Source of the DNA: Gordonia phthalatica
GTDB taxonomy: Bacteria > Actinomycetota > Actinomycetes > Mycobacteriales > Mycobacteriaceae
Assembly (NCBI RefSeq): GCF_001305675.1
Contig: NZ_CP011853.1
Coordinates: 3,782,001 to 3,846,000 of the forward strand
Direction of reading: 5' to 3'
DNA length: 64,000 nucleotides
This document shows, piece after piece, positions 24,951-33,974 of the stretch. The first letter of the stretch is position 1, and the number at the start of each line of letters is the position of its first letter. A model generated the notes under the pieces. The model had not been told where the DNA came from. It searched no databases and saw nothing but the letters and a program-made list of their open reading frames with translations. The position numbers were made by a program, and so were the translations under genes.

Positions 24951-25504
24951 ACCGCGGCGCCGCAGCACTGCATCGACTGTCGGTCGGACTGCTCGGGGTG
25001 CTCCTGGTCGCGTTCGCGATCGCGGTGGTCCTGACTCGGTTCTCCGTGCGTCCGGTCTCCGACTGGGTGTCTCGCATCGACACAGCCGCCGTCGCCGACG
25101 CGACCGGGACGGGGTGGTTCGCCGCTGTCGTCGCGGCGGTCGCGCTGGTCGCACTGTTCTGGGGTTGGCGGCTGATCCGGACGACGATCGCTCCGCAGCA
25201 CCCGGACGTCGTCACCCTCGCCCACAGCGGTCCGGAGGGGATGCTGACCGTGCCGCCGAAGGTGGTCGCCCAGGCCGTCGAGTCGTCGCTCCGGGAGCAG
25301 ACCGTACTCCGCCAGGCCCACGTCCGGGCGATCGACGACCGAGGCAGCACCATCATCCGCATCACCGTCGAGGCCCGGCCCGAACGCTCCTACGACGAGA
25401 TCATCTCCATCCTGGCCAGGCCCATCGAGGATCTCCGCACGGCCTTCGCCGGCTCCGGCGTCCACGTGCAGGCGATGGTGCACTTCGAGCGTGTGGAACG
25501 GTGA
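24947..25504 (+). CDS. amaP: AmaP-like alkaline shock membrane anchor
   Basis: The 185-residue protein has two membrane helices (about 10-32 and 58-80) and a C-terminal cytoplasmic domain ending in strands such as VHVQAMVHFERVER. This is the layout of AmaP proteins, which tether Asp23 to the membrane. Start ATG 24947 overlaps the preceding stop. It is the last gene of the operon and ends 12 nt from the convergent cobK stop, so no terminator fits between; the two operons read into each other or end by another mechanism. Confidence 0.75.
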   Translation: MNRGAAALHRLSVGLLGVLLVAFAIAVVLTRFSVRPVSDWVSRIDTAAVADATGTGWFAAVVAAVALVALFWGWRLIRTTIAPQHPDVVTLAHSGPEGMLTVPPKVVAQAVESSLREQTVLRQAHVRAIDDRGSTIIRITVEARPERSYDEIISILARPIEDLRTAFAGSGVHVQAMVHFERVER

Positions 25505-25516
25505 GTCCGCCGCGGC

Positions 25517-26257
25517 TCAGACCGCGGTGGACATCGTCAGCACCCAGTCCCGCGCGGCGGCGACGTCGCTCACCGTCTGGACGCTGTCGGGCGGGGCGGG
25601 TCGTCGCACGACGACCGCCGGAATCCCCAGCGCCTCCGCAGCCTCCATCTTCGGCCAGGTGTGGGTGCCGCCGGAGTCCTTGGTGACCAGGACGTCGGCC
25701 GCGTGGTCGCGCAGCAGCGCCAGCTCGCCGTCGAGCTCGTAGGGGCCGCGGCTGAAGAGCAGGCGCCAGCGGTCGGGGACGTCGAAGTCGGGTGGGTCGA
25801 CGACGCGGGCCACCGCATCGGTGTCACCGAGCGCAGGCACGAAGCGTGCCAGTTCCTGGCGGCCGATCGTCAGGAACGGCCGCGCGCCCAGCGAAGCGGC
25901 GGTCGCCGCCGCCTCCTCATGCGTGTCGACCCAGCGCCAGGACGGCCGACTGTGCGCCTCCCATCCGGGACGCGCCAGGCGCAGCAACGGCACGTCCTCC
26001 ACGGCGCACGCCGCGGCCGCATTCCGAGTGATCCCCGCCGCGAACGGGTGCGTCGCGTCGACGACCACGTCGTAGTCCGCCAACGCGCGCCGCAGCCCGT
26101 CGACGCCGCCGAAGCCGCCGATCCGCACCTCGCCGACCGGCAGTCGCGGTCGCTGGACTCGGCCGGCGAGGGAGGTCATCACGTCGACCCCGGTGTCGAC
26201 CAGCGCGGCGGCCAGGGCTCGGGCCTCGGCCGTCCCGCCGAGGATCAAGACGGTCAC
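25517..26257 (-). CDS. cobK: Precorrin-6A reductase
   Basis: CobK (246 residues) reduces precorrin-6A to precorrin-6B with NADPH. Signatures are the N-terminal [31 protein letters not shown] (about 72-88) and [15 protein letters not shown], plus the C-terminal [27 protein letters not shown] in pieces. Start GTG 26257 overlaps the cobQ stop (GTGA). The long open frame further upstream is a shadow of cobQ. It ends the minus arm of the cobalamin genes. Confidence 0.94.
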   Translation of the reverse strand: MTVLILGGTAEARALAAALVDTGVDVMTSLAGRVQRPRLPVGEVRIGGFGGVDGLRRALADYDVVVDATHPFAAGITRNAAAACAVEDVPLLRLARPGWEAHSRPSWRWVDTHEEAAATAASLGARPFLTIGRQELARFVPALGDTDAVARVVDPPDFDVPDRWRLLFSRGPYELDGELALLRDHAADVLVTKDSGGTHTWPKMEAAEALGIPAVVVRRPAPPDSVQTVSDVAAARDWVLTMSTAV

Positions 26258-27663
26258 GAGTCGGCCGCCAGCGCGAGCAGCGCGTCCACGTCGAGGTGCT
26301 CGTCGACCAGGTCGCCGAGCAGGTCCAGGCGCCGTTCGCGGGCCGCCGGGAACGACGCCGCGGACCGCACGCCCAGCGCGTCGGTGAGGTAGGCGGCGCG
26401 GACGCCGTCGTCCTCCATCACGCCGTGAACCATGGTTCCGACGACGGCTCCGGAGCGGCCGTCGACCCAGCCGTCGCGGCCGGTGCCGGTGACGGTCCCG
26501 TGGTGGATCTCGTAGCCGGCGGGCTCGTGGAGTCGCAGGGTCTTCGCCGCACCGAAGACGGTGTCGAGGTCGAGCAGGCCGAGGCCGTCGACTGCGGCAC
26601 CGACCGACCCCTCGATTCCGTCGGGGTCTGCGATGGTCTGCCCGAGGATCTGGCAGCCGCCGCAGATCCCGAGCACCGGGCGCCCGGAGCGGGCGTGCTC
26701 GATCACGGCGCGGTCGAGGCCGCGGTCTCGCATCCATTGCAGGTCGGCGAGGGTGGCGCGTGTCCCGGGCACGACTACCAGGTCGGCTTCGGCGATCCGC
26801 GCGGCGTCGGCCACGAAGCGGACGTCGAGGTCGGGTTCCACGCCGAGGGCGTCGACGTCGGTCAGGTTGCTGATCCGCGGAAGCCGCACCACCGCCACGA
26901 CTTTCGCGCCGCCCGTCCGGGATCGTCGACCGTCCAGGTCGAGGGAGTCCTCGGAGTCGAGCCACAGGTCGGGGTGCCACGGCAGAACGCCGAACGTGGG
27001 TCGGCCGGTGCGCCGCTGGAGGTCGTCGAGGCCGGGCTGAAGCAGGCTGACGTCGCCGCGGAACTTGTTGGCGATGAAGCCCTTGATGAGCTGCTGGTCG
27101 GCGTCGTCGAGCAGAGCGAGGGTGCCGTAGCTGGCGGCGAACCAGCCGCCGCGGTCGATGTCGCCGACGACGACCGTCGGCACCTGCCCATGCTGCGCGA
27201 GCCCCATGTTGACGTAGTCGCTCGCGCGGAGATTGATCTCGGCGGGGCTGCCCGCCCCTTCGGCGAGCACGATGTCGTACCTGCTCACCAGATCATCGAA
27301 GGCGGCGAACGCGGCCTCGGCGAGGCGACGTCGGCCGTCGACGAAGTCGCGCGACGAGACCTCACCGTCGGGCAGGCCCATCCGGATCACGTGGCTGCGG
27401 CGGTCGCCGCCGGGCTTCAGCAGCACCGGGTTCATCGCCACCTCGGGGACGGCTCGGGCGGCGGCCGCCTGGATCCATTGAGCGCGGCCGATCTCCCCGT
27501 ACCCGCCGTTCTCGAGCGGCACGACCATCGAGTTGTTCGACATGTTCTGCGCTTTGTAGGGCGCCACCGTCAGGCCGCGTCGGGCGAGGGCACGGCAGAG
27601 TCCGGTGGTGACGACCGATTTCCCAGCGTCCGAGGTGGTGCCGGCGATCAGCAGCGCGGCCAT
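26254..27663 (-). CDS. cobQ: Cobyric acid synthase
   Basis: CobQ (469 residues) amidates four side chains of adenosylcobyrinic acid a,c-diamide. The ATPase half has [14 protein letters not shown] (about 8-21), [12 protein letters not shown] and [14 protein letters not shown]. The class I glutaminase half has the nucleophile in [13 protein letters not shown] (about 330) and the HGTVTGTG region with the partner histidine. Length is normal. The gene lies 1 nt behind cobF and overlaps cobK by 4 nt. The product acts after CobN and CobO. Confidence 0.95.
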   Translation of the reverse strand: MAALLIAGTTSDAGKSVVTTGLCRALARRGLTVAPYKAQNMSNNSMVVPLENGGYGEIGRAQWIQAAAARAVPEVAMNPVLLKPGGDRRSHVIRMGLPDGEVSSRDFVDGRRRLAEAAFAAFDDLVSRYDIVLAEGAGSPAEINLRASDYVNMGLAQHGQVPTVVVGDIDRGGWFAASYGTLALLDDADQQLIKGFIANKFRGDVSLLQPGLDDLQRRTGRPTFGVLPWHPDLWLDSEDSLDLDGRRSRTGGAKVVAVVRLPRISNLTDVDALGVEPDLDVRFVADAARIAEADLVVVPGTRATLADLQWMRDRGLDRAVIEHARSGRPVLGICGGCQILGQTIADPDGIEGSVGAAVDGLGLLDLDTVFGAAKTLRLHEPAGYEIHHGTVTGTGRDGWVDGRSGAVVGTMVHGVMEDDGVRAAYLTDALGVRSAASFPAARERRLDLLGDLVDEHLDVDALLALAADS

Positions 27664-27664
27664 G

Positions 27665-28435
27665 TCAGGACTCCTTCCGGAGCAGGAAGACGTCCATCAT
27701 CCATCCGGCCTTCTGGTGCAGCCGATCCCGCGCGGCCTCGATCTCGGCGCGGACGTCGCCCACGCGGCCGGCCACCAGCACCTCGTCGACCGCTCCGAGG
27801 TTGCCGCCCCACCAGATCCGCCAGTCGTCCAGACCGGGCAGCGCGACGTCGCGGTTCAGCATCGCGACGATGTTGTCGTGCCCGGCGTCGACGGCGTCAC
27901 GAAGGGCCCGCCCGGTGGTGACGTGCAGCGGTCGGCCGACGCCGTGCAGCACGATCGCGTGCCGCGCGGCGAGGAGTTGGATCGAGGAGATGCCCGGGAT
28001 CACGTCGACGTCCACCGCGATCCGCTCCGTGATCCGGTCGACGATGCGGATGGTCGAGTCGTAGAACGCGGGGTCGCCCCACACCAGCAGGCCGACGTCG
28101 CCGTCGTTCTCGGACAGCGCTGCGAGGTAACGATCCACCCGCGCCTCGTGCCACGCGGTGACGGCCGCGCGGTACTGATCGTCGGTGCCGGTGAACTCCG
28201 CACGACGCTCCCGCGGAGCATCGGTCACCCGCACGATCGTCGCCGGTCCGTCGAGGTGGCGGGCCAGCAGTCGCTCGCGCGCCACGACGAGCGGATCGGG
28301 CCGGTCGGTGCTGACCCCGGTCTTGTCGACGACGAGAAACCAATCGACCGACCGCATCGCCGCGACCGCCTCGAAGGTCACCTGCTCCGGATCGCCCGGT
28401 CCGACACCGATGATCCTGATCCGCCGCTCAGGCAT
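27665..28435 (-). CDS. cobF: Precorrin-6A synthase (deacetylating)
   Basis: CobF (256 residues) is the tetrapyrrole methylase that methylates C1 and expels the acetyl group, giving precorrin-6A, the substrate of CobK. Motifs are RIIGVGPGDPEQVTFEA at the start, VGLLVWGDPAFYDSTIRI (about 110-127) and VDVIPGISSIQLLAARH. Start ATG 28435 overlaps the end of cobN by 8 nt; the longer frame lies within cobN. M. tuberculosis lacks a clear CobF, so its presence here makes the aerobic pathway more complete than in that species. Confidence 0.93.
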   Translation of the reverse strand: MPERRIRIIGVGPGDPEQVTFEAVAAMRSVDWFLVVDKTGVSTDRPDPLVVARERLLARHLDGPATIVRVTDAPRERRAEFTGTDDQYRAAVTAWHEARVDRYLAALSENDGDVGLLVWGDPAFYDSTIRIVDRITERIAVDVDVIPGISSIQLLAARHAIVLHGVGRPLHVTTGRALRDAVDAGHDNIVAMLNRDVALPGLDDWRIWWGGNLGAVDEVLVAGRVGDVRAEIEAARDRLHQKAGWMMDVFLLRKES

Positions 28436-31400
28436 CCGCGCCGTCCTCCAGATCGCCTTCGACGTCGAGGTACACCTGCTGCATCTGCGCGAGCACCTCC
28501 GGATCGGGCGACTCCCAGAGTTCACGGGACGCCGCCTCGTGGAGCCGTTCGACGATCCCCCGCAACGCCCACGGGTTCGACTTCTTCAGAAACGCCTGGT
28601 TGGTCTCGTCGAGGACGTACTCCTTGGCGAGGGACTCGTACATCCAGTCGTGGACGACGCCCGCGGTCGCGTCGAAGCCGAAGAGGTAGTCGACGGTCGC
28701 GGCGAGCTCGAAGGCACCCTTGTAGCCGTGCCGCTGCATGGCGGCGATCCAGCGGGGGTTCACCACGCGGGCGCGGAAGACCCGGTTGGTCTCCTCCTGC
28801 AGGGTGCGGGTGCGGACGGCGTCGGGCGATGTGGAGTCGCCGACGTAGGCCTTCGGGTTGTCGCCGGTCAGCGCGCGGACGGTGGCGATCATGCCGCCGT
28901 GATATTGGAAGTAGTCGTCGCTGTCGGCGATGTCGTGCTCGCGGGTGTCGATGTTCTTGGCGGCCACCCGGATCCGGCGGTAGTTGGCGCGCATGTCGTC
29001 GGTAGCGGGAACCCCGTCCAGGTCGCGACCGTAGGCGAAGCCGCCCCACGCGGTGTAGACCTCGGCGAGGTCGTTGTCGTCGCGCCACGAGCCGGCTTCG
29101 ACGGCCTGCAGGATCCCGGCGCCGTACGAGCCCGGTTTCGAGCCGAAGATGCGGGTGGTGGCTCGACGGCGGTCGCCGTGCTCGGCGAGGTCGGCGAGGG
29201 CGTGCTTGCGGACGAAGTTCTGCTCGACGGGTTCGTCGAGGTCGGCGACCATCCGGACGGCATCGTCGAGCATCGCGACCACGTGCGGGAAGGCGTCGCG
29301 GAAGAAGCCGGAGATGCGGACTGTGACGTCGATCCGGGGGCGGCCGAGTTCCGTCAGCGGCACGACGGTCAGTTCACGGACGCGTCGCGACGCCTCGTCC
29401 CACTCCGGTCGGACGCCGAGCAGGGCGAGGACTTCGGCGATGTCGTCGCCAGCGGTCCGCATGGCTGACGTGCCCCACACCGAGAGCCCCACCGAATCGG
29501 GGTAGGCACCCTCGTCGTCCAGGTAGCGCGAGATCAGCGACTCGGCCATCGCCTGCCCGGTCTCCCACGCCAGGCGCGACGGGACCGCGCGCGGGTCGAC
29601 GGTGTAGAAGTTCCGGCCGGTCGGGAGCACGTTGACCAGGCCGCGCAGCGGCGACCCCGAAGGACCCGCGGGGACGAAGCCGCCGTCGAGCGCGTGCAGC
29701 AGGGCGTCGAGCTCGTCGACGGTGCTGTTCAGTCGGGGCACCACCTGGGTGGCGGCGAACTCGAGGACCGCCGCGACGGCCGGGTCGTCGTGCAGGCGGG
29801 CAGCGTCGGCGGGATCCCAGCCGCGCTTCTCCATCGCTTCGATCAGGTCGCGGGCCTGCGCTTCGAGCTGGTCGATCTGCGGGAGCGGGAGGTCGGCGAT
29901 GTCGCCGCCGTGGAGCGCGGTCCGCAGTCCCGGCACCGCCCCCTTCTGCCCGCCCCACATCTGTGCGGCGCGCAGGATCGCGAGGACCAGGTTCACCCGC
30001 GCCTCGCCGTCGGGCGCCTGCCCGAGAATGTGCAGGCCGTCGCGGATCTGGGCGTCCTTGATCTCGCACAGCCAGCCGTCGACGTGCAGCAGGAAGTCGT
30101 CGAAGGCCTCGTCGTCGGGTCGCTCATCGAGGCCGAGGTCGCGGTGCATCTCGGCGGCGTGCATCAGCTGCCAGATCTCGCCGCGGATCGCGGCGAGCTT
30201 GCCGGGGTCCATCGCGTTGATGCGGTCGTACTCCTCCAGCAGCCCCTCGAGCCGGGCGATGTCGCCGTATGACTCCGCGCGCGCCATCGGCGGCACCAGG
30301 TGGTCGACGATCGTCGCGTGCGCGCGACGCTTGGCCTGTGCGCCCTCGCCGGGATCGTTGACGAGGAACGGGTAGATCAGCGGCAGGTCGGCGATCGCGG
30401 CGTCGGTTCCGCATCCCGAGGAGAGGGCTGCGTTCTTGCCCGGCAGCCACTCCATCGAACCGTGTTTGCCGAGGTGGACGACGGCGTGCGCGCCGAATCC
30501 GTGCGCCACCCAGCGATAGGCGGCGAGGTAGTGGTGGCTGGGCGCGAGGTCGGGCTCGTGGTAGATCGCGACGGGGTTCTCGCCGAAGCCGCGCGGCGGC
30601 TGGATCATGATCACGACGTTCCCGGCCTGCAGGGTGGCGAGGACGATCTCGCCGGCGTCGTTGACGAACAGCTCGCCGGGCGACGGCCCCCACGCCTGCG
30701 TCATGCCGTCGCGCAGGTCCTGTGGGAGGTCGGCAGTCCACTCGTCGTAGTCGGCCTTGCTCACGCGCACGTGCGCGTCGGTGAGTTGCGCGGTGGTCAG
30801 CCACTCCTCGTCCTGCCCGCCGGCGGCGATGAGCGCGTGGATCAGGGCGTCGCCTGCCGCGGTGTCGTCGCCCGAGGCGTCGGCCTGATCGAGGATGGCC
30901 GTGACGTCGTTGCCGTCGCCGAGGTCGTAGCCGAGCGCTCGCATCGCGCGGAGCACGCGGATCGCGCTGACCGGGGTGTCGAGGCCGACGGCGTTGCCGA
31001 TCCGGGCATGCTTGGTCGGGTAGGCGCTGAGCATGACGGCGATCCGCTTGTCGGCGTTGGCGGTGCGACGCAGCCGGGCGTGGTTCACCGCGATGCCCGC
31101 CACCCGCGCGGCGCGTTCGGAGTCGGCGACGTAGTGCGGCAGGCCGTCCTCGTCGATCTCCTTGAACGAGAACGGGACCGTGATGATGCGGCCGTCGAAC
31201 TCGGGGATCGCCACCTGGCTGGCGTAGTCCATCGGGGTGACGCCGTCGTCGGACGCCGCCCAGTCGGCGCGACTGCTGGTCAGGCACAGTCCCTGCAGGA
31301 CGGGGATGTCGAGGTCGGCCATCCGCGCGACGTCCCAGGCCTCGTCGTCCTGGCCCGCGCTCGCCGCCGCGGGCGTGCTGCCGCCGGCGGCGAGGACCGT

Positions 31401-32027
31401 CACCACCACCGCATCGAGGGTGCCGAGTTCGGCGTAGAGGTCGTCCGACGCGGTGCGCAGCGAGCCCGCGAAGATCGGGACGGCGACGGCGTCGCGCGCG
31501 TCGATCGCGTCGCAGAGGCCGTGAACGAAGTCGGTGTTCCCGCTGGCGTGGTGGGCGCGGTAGTAGAGGACGCCGACGCGCGGGCCGTCGCCCGCGGACG
31601 GTCGTGCGAGGTGTCCCCAGGTCGGGATGGTCTCCGGCGGCTCGAAGCCCTCACCGGTCAACAGGACGGTGTCGCAGAGGAACGCGTGGAGCTGTCGCAG
31701 GTTGGCGGGGCCGCCTTCGGTGAGGTACCGGTGGGCGTCGGCGGCGACGCCGGTCGGGACGGTCGACGCCGCCATCAGCTCGGCGTTGGGCGTCTGCTCC
31801 CCGCCGAGCACGACGACCGGCTTGCCATGCTCCCGGATCGCGTCGAGCTCGTCGGCGTACTCCTGGACGGAGCCGAGCAGCCGAACCACCGTCAGGTCCG
31901 CCTCGGCAGCGGCCTCGCCGAGCTGGGCGACGGTGGCGCGAGACGGGTTGAGCCAGCGGAAGTCGGCACCGCTGGCTCGGGCAGAGATCAGGTCGGTGTC
32001 CGACGTCGACAACAGGGCAACGCGCAT
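28428..32027 (-). CDS. cobN: Aerobic cobaltochelatase large subunit
   Basis: CobN (1199 residues) is the large, substrate-binding subunit of the ATP-dependent cobalt chelatase and is related to ChlH/BchH. Typical segments are VLYYRAHHASGNTDFVHGL (about 150), PHYVADSERAARVAGIAVN, YPTKHARIGNAVGLDTPVS, VVHLGKHGSMEWLPGKN (about 520) and the C-terminal YQYHGGMIA-like FQYHGGMIATVRALTG. Start ATG 32027 has GGAGAA 7 nt upstream. It is the first gene of the minus arm, behind the second cobalamin riboswitch. The ATPase partner should be the ChlI-ChlD fusion of the plus arm. Confidence 0.96.
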   Translation of the reverse strand: MRVALLSTSDTDLISARASGADFRWLNPSRATVAQLGEAAAEADLTVVRLLGSVQEYADELDAIREHGKPVVVLGGEQTPNAELMAASTVPTGVAADAHRYLTEGGPANLRQLHAFLCDTVLLTGEGFEPPETIPTWGHLARPSAGDGPRVGVLYYRAHHASGNTDFVHGLCDAIDARDAVAVPIFAGSLRTASDDLYAELGTLDAVVVTVLAAGGSTPAAASAGQDDEAWDVARMADLDIPVLQGLCLTSSRADWAASDDGVTPMDYASQVAIPEFDGRIITVPFSFKEIDEDGLPHYVADSERAARVAGIAVNHARLRRTANADKRIAVMLSAYPTKHARIGNAVGLDTPVSAIRVLRAMRALGYDLGDGNDVTAILDQADASGDDTAAGDALIHALIAAGGQDEEWLTTAQLTDAHVRVSKADYDEWTADLPQDLRDGMTQAWGPSPGELFVNDAGEIVLATLQAGNVVIMIQPPRGFGENPVAIYHEPDLAPSHHYLAAYRWVAHGFGAHAVVHLGKHGSMEWLPGKNAALSSGCGTDAAIADLPLIYPFLVNDPGEGAQAKRRAHATIVDHLVPPMARAESYGDIARLEGLLEEYDRINAMDPGKLAAIRGEIWQLMHAAEMHRDLGLDERPDDEAFDDFLLHVDGWLCEIKDAQIRDGLHILGQAPDGEARVNLVLAILRAAQMWGGQKGAVPGLRTALHGGDIADLPLPQIDQLEAQARDLIEAMEKRGWDPADAARLHDDPAVAAVLEFAATQVVPRLNSTVDELDALLHALDGGFVPAGPSGSPLRGLVNVLPTGRNFYTVDPRAVPSRLAWETGQAMAESLISRYLDDEGAYPDSVGLSVWGTSAMRTAGDDIAEVLALLGVRPEWDEASRRVRELTVVPLTELGRPRIDVTVRISGFFRDAFPHVVAMLDDAVRMVADLDEPVEQNFVRKHALADLAEHGDRRRATTRIFGSKPGSYGAGILQAVEAGSWRDDNDLAEVYTAWGGFAYGRDLDGVPATDDMRANYRRIRVAAKNIDTREHDIADSDDYFQYHGGMIATVRALTGDNPKAYVGDSTSPDAVRTRTLQEETNRVFRARVVNPRWIAAMQRHGYKGAFELAATVDYLFGFDATAGVVHDWMYESLAKEYVLDETNQAFLKKSNPWALRGIVERLHEAASRELWESPDPEVLAQMQQVYLDVEGDLEDGADA

Positions 32028-32055
32028 GGTGAGTTCTCCAAAACCCTCGTGGAAC

Positions 32056-32225
32056 CATTACGCCGTGGCCGGTCTCCTGGCTTCCGCGTCATCGGCGGGC
32101 GGTCGACCTTCCCAGACTCGCGTCCAGTGGCCCGTGCACCGTGAAAGTGCACGCGAGGACCGCCTTCCTCGGCGGTTACAGTGGCGAGGGCCGCGCCGGC
32201 ATCGAACCGGCTTCCCGAACACCAC
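32056..32225 (-). promoter_or_regulatory. Cobalamin riboswitch upstream of cobN
   Basis: Read on the minus strand the aptamer parts come in order: GGGAAGCCGGTTCGATGCCGG, GCGGCCCTCGCCACTGT, then GGGCCACTGG, CTGGGAAGG and GCGGAAGCCAGGAGACCGGCC near the cobN start. The B12 box and the GCCACTGG turn are clear. It should repress cobN-F-Q-K when B12 is plentiful, in step with the switch before cobG. It fills about half of the 341-nt gap between cobN and purT. Confidence 0.9.
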
Positions 32226-32300
32226 GACTGCGTCAACGGTACCGAATGGCGTTCGTCGGCCCCAGCCCGCGGCTACCTCGATGCGCTCGTACCTCCACCA

Positions 32301-32349
32301 TCAACAGTGTTCGATGTGACCGCGCGGTGGTCACATCGAACACCGTTGA
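32301..32349. terminator. 21-bp hairpin between purT end and the cobN riboswitch
   Basis: The arms 32301-32321 and 32329-32349 pair with one mismatch around a 7-nt loop. It lies 19 nt after the purT stop on the minus strand and just before the cobN promoter region, so it should end purT transcription. Confidence 0.7.
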
Positions 32350-32368
32350 TCGTCAGCCGACAATGTCG

Positions 32369-33928
32369 TCACCCGCGCGGAGGCGGACCCTGGGGCGGGA
32401 AGCCCGGACGGGGCGGCGGCGGACCTGCGGGACGCTGGCCGCCGGGGCCGACGGGACCGCGCGGTCCGGGCTGACCGGCGGGAGCGGGGCGCATGGGCGG
32501 GCCGGGCGGCATCGGCGGGCGCGGCATCGGGGGCGCGTCGCGGCGGATCGGCTGCTCGGGACGTCGCGCGATCTGCGGGCTCGCCTCGATCATCTCGGTC
32601 TTGGCCTCGTCGGCGGGCCCCTCGGACGCCGGTCCGGCATCGGCTGGCTTGGGCGCGGGCGTCGGGACCGGCTTGATCTCGGTCGGCTCCACGCGGTCCT
32701 CGTGGTTCGACGGGAGCGGCTTCACCAGGCCGGCGGCGTGCCCGGCCTTGCGGCGCGCCCCCTCCACGGTCGGGGCGGTCGCCACGGCGACGCCGACACG
32801 TCGTCGTGCGAAGCTCTCGGGCTTCCCGAACAGGCGCAGGTCCACATCGGGATCGGCGAGGGCGTCCGCGACGCCGGCGAATGCGATCCCCTTGTCCTCG
32901 TGCTGCCCGTAGATCACGGCCGACGCGCCGGGACCGCGCGTCGCAGTCGACACCGGCAGACCCAGAACGGCGCGGGCGTGGAGTTCGAACTCCGACAGCC
33001 GCTGCGATGCGAGGGTCACCAGGCCGGTGTCGTGCGGGCGGGGGCTGACCTCGGAGAAGTAGACCTCGTCGCCCTTCACGAACAGTTCGACACCGAAGAC
33101 GCCCCGACCACCGAACTCGCCGCGCCCCATCGCGTTCACGACGCGGGCGGCGATGGAGCGGGAGATGTCGTAGGCGGGCAGGCTCATCGGCTGCGGCTGC
33201 CAGCTCTCCACATAGTCGCCGTCCACCTGGCGGTGACCGATCGGCTCGCAGAAATAGGTGGTGAGCGCCCCGGTCGCGGGATCGATCGCGCGGACGGTCA
33301 GCAGAGTGATCTCGTAGTCGAACTCGACGAACCCTTCGACGATCACCCGCTCGTTGTCGACGCGGGCGCCGGTCCGTGCGTACTCCCACGCGGCGTCGAC
33401 GTCGTCCGGTCCCTTCACGACGGACTGCCCCTTGCCCGACGACGACATCACCGGCTTCACCACGCACGGGAACCCGATGCTGCCGACCGCGGTCCGCATC
33501 TCCTCCAGCGATCCTGCGAACAGGTACGGCGAGGTCGGGATGCCGAGCTCCTCGTCGACGAGGCGACGGAGCCGTTCGCGATTGAGGGTCGCCGAGACGG
33601 CCTTGGCGCTCGGGATCACCTCCGCGATGCCCTCTGCCTCGACGGCTTCGAGGGCCTCGGTGGCGATGGCCTCGATCTCCGGCAGCACGTAGTCCGGGCG
33701 GTGCTTCTCGATGACGGCGCGCACCTGCTTCGCGTCGGTCATGTCGATGACCTCGGCGTGGTGCGCCACCTGGTGAGCGGGCGCGTCCGCGTACCGGTCG
33801 ACGGCGACCACCTCCACCCCGAGGCGCTGCAGCGCGATCGTGACCTCCTTGCCGAGCTCACCGGATCCGAGCAGCAACACCTTCACCGCATTCGCACTCA
33901 GCGGCGTCCCGATCACCTTTGCAACCAT
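32369..33928 (-). CDS. purT: Formate-dependent phosphoribosylglycinamide formyltransferase with proline-rich tail
   Basis: PurT uses formate and ATP to formylate GAR in purine synthesis. Residues 1-395 form a complete ATP-grasp enzyme: [21 protein letters not shown] at about 16-36, [28 protein letters not shown] (about 150-166), and [17 protein letters not shown] (about 287). A tail of about 120 residues rich in Pro, Gly and Arg follows, which PurT does not need (usual length about 390-400). ATG 33928 is chosen because TAGACT lies 7 nt upstream, giving a leaderless transcript. The tail is in frame and may be a disordered interaction region. Confidence 0.92.
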   Translation of the reverse strand: MVAKVIGTPLSANAVKVLLLGSGELGKEVTIALQRLGVEVVAVDRYADAPAHQVAHHAEVIDMTDAKQVRAVIEKHRPDYVLPEIEAIATEALEAVEAEGIAEVIPSAKAVSATLNRERLRRLVDEELGIPTSPYLFAGSLEEMRTAVGSIGFPCVVKPVMSSSGKGQSVVKGPDDVDAAWEYARTGARVDNERVIVEGFVEFDYEITLLTVRAIDPATGALTTYFCEPIGHRQVDGDYVESWQPQPMSLPAYDISRSIAARVVNAMGRGEFGGRGVFGVELFVKGDEVYFSEVSPRPHDTGLVTLASQRLSEFELHARAVLGLPVSTATRGPGASAVIYGQHEDKGIAFAGVADALADPDVDLRLFGKPESFARRRVGVAVATAPTVEGARRKAGHAAGLVKPLPSNHEDRVEPTEIKPVPTPAPKPADAGPASEGPADEAKTEMIEASPQIARRPEQPIRRDAPPMPRPPMPPGPPMRPAPAGQPGPRGPVGPGGQRPAGPPPPRPGFPPQGPPPRG

Positions 33929-33935
33929 GTCGATG

Positions 33936-33941
33936 AGTCTA
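33936..33941 (-). promoter_or_regulatory. -10 box for a leaderless purT transcript
   Basis: TAGACT on the minus strand ends 7 nt before ATG 33928. There is no ribosome-binding site in between. Confidence 0.4.
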
Positions 33942-33974
33942 CGGTCGGACGTGGCATTGAACACGCTTGCCCGT

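Noticed and set aside
26296..27921. A 541-codon frame on the plus strand opposite cobQ
   Set aside because: It is antisense to a clear CobQ and is rich in Val, Asp, Gly and His, as expected of a shadow frame.
30300..32144. A 614-codon frame on the plus strand opposite cobN
   Set aside because: It runs antisense through CobN and into the riboswitch, and has no protein motif.
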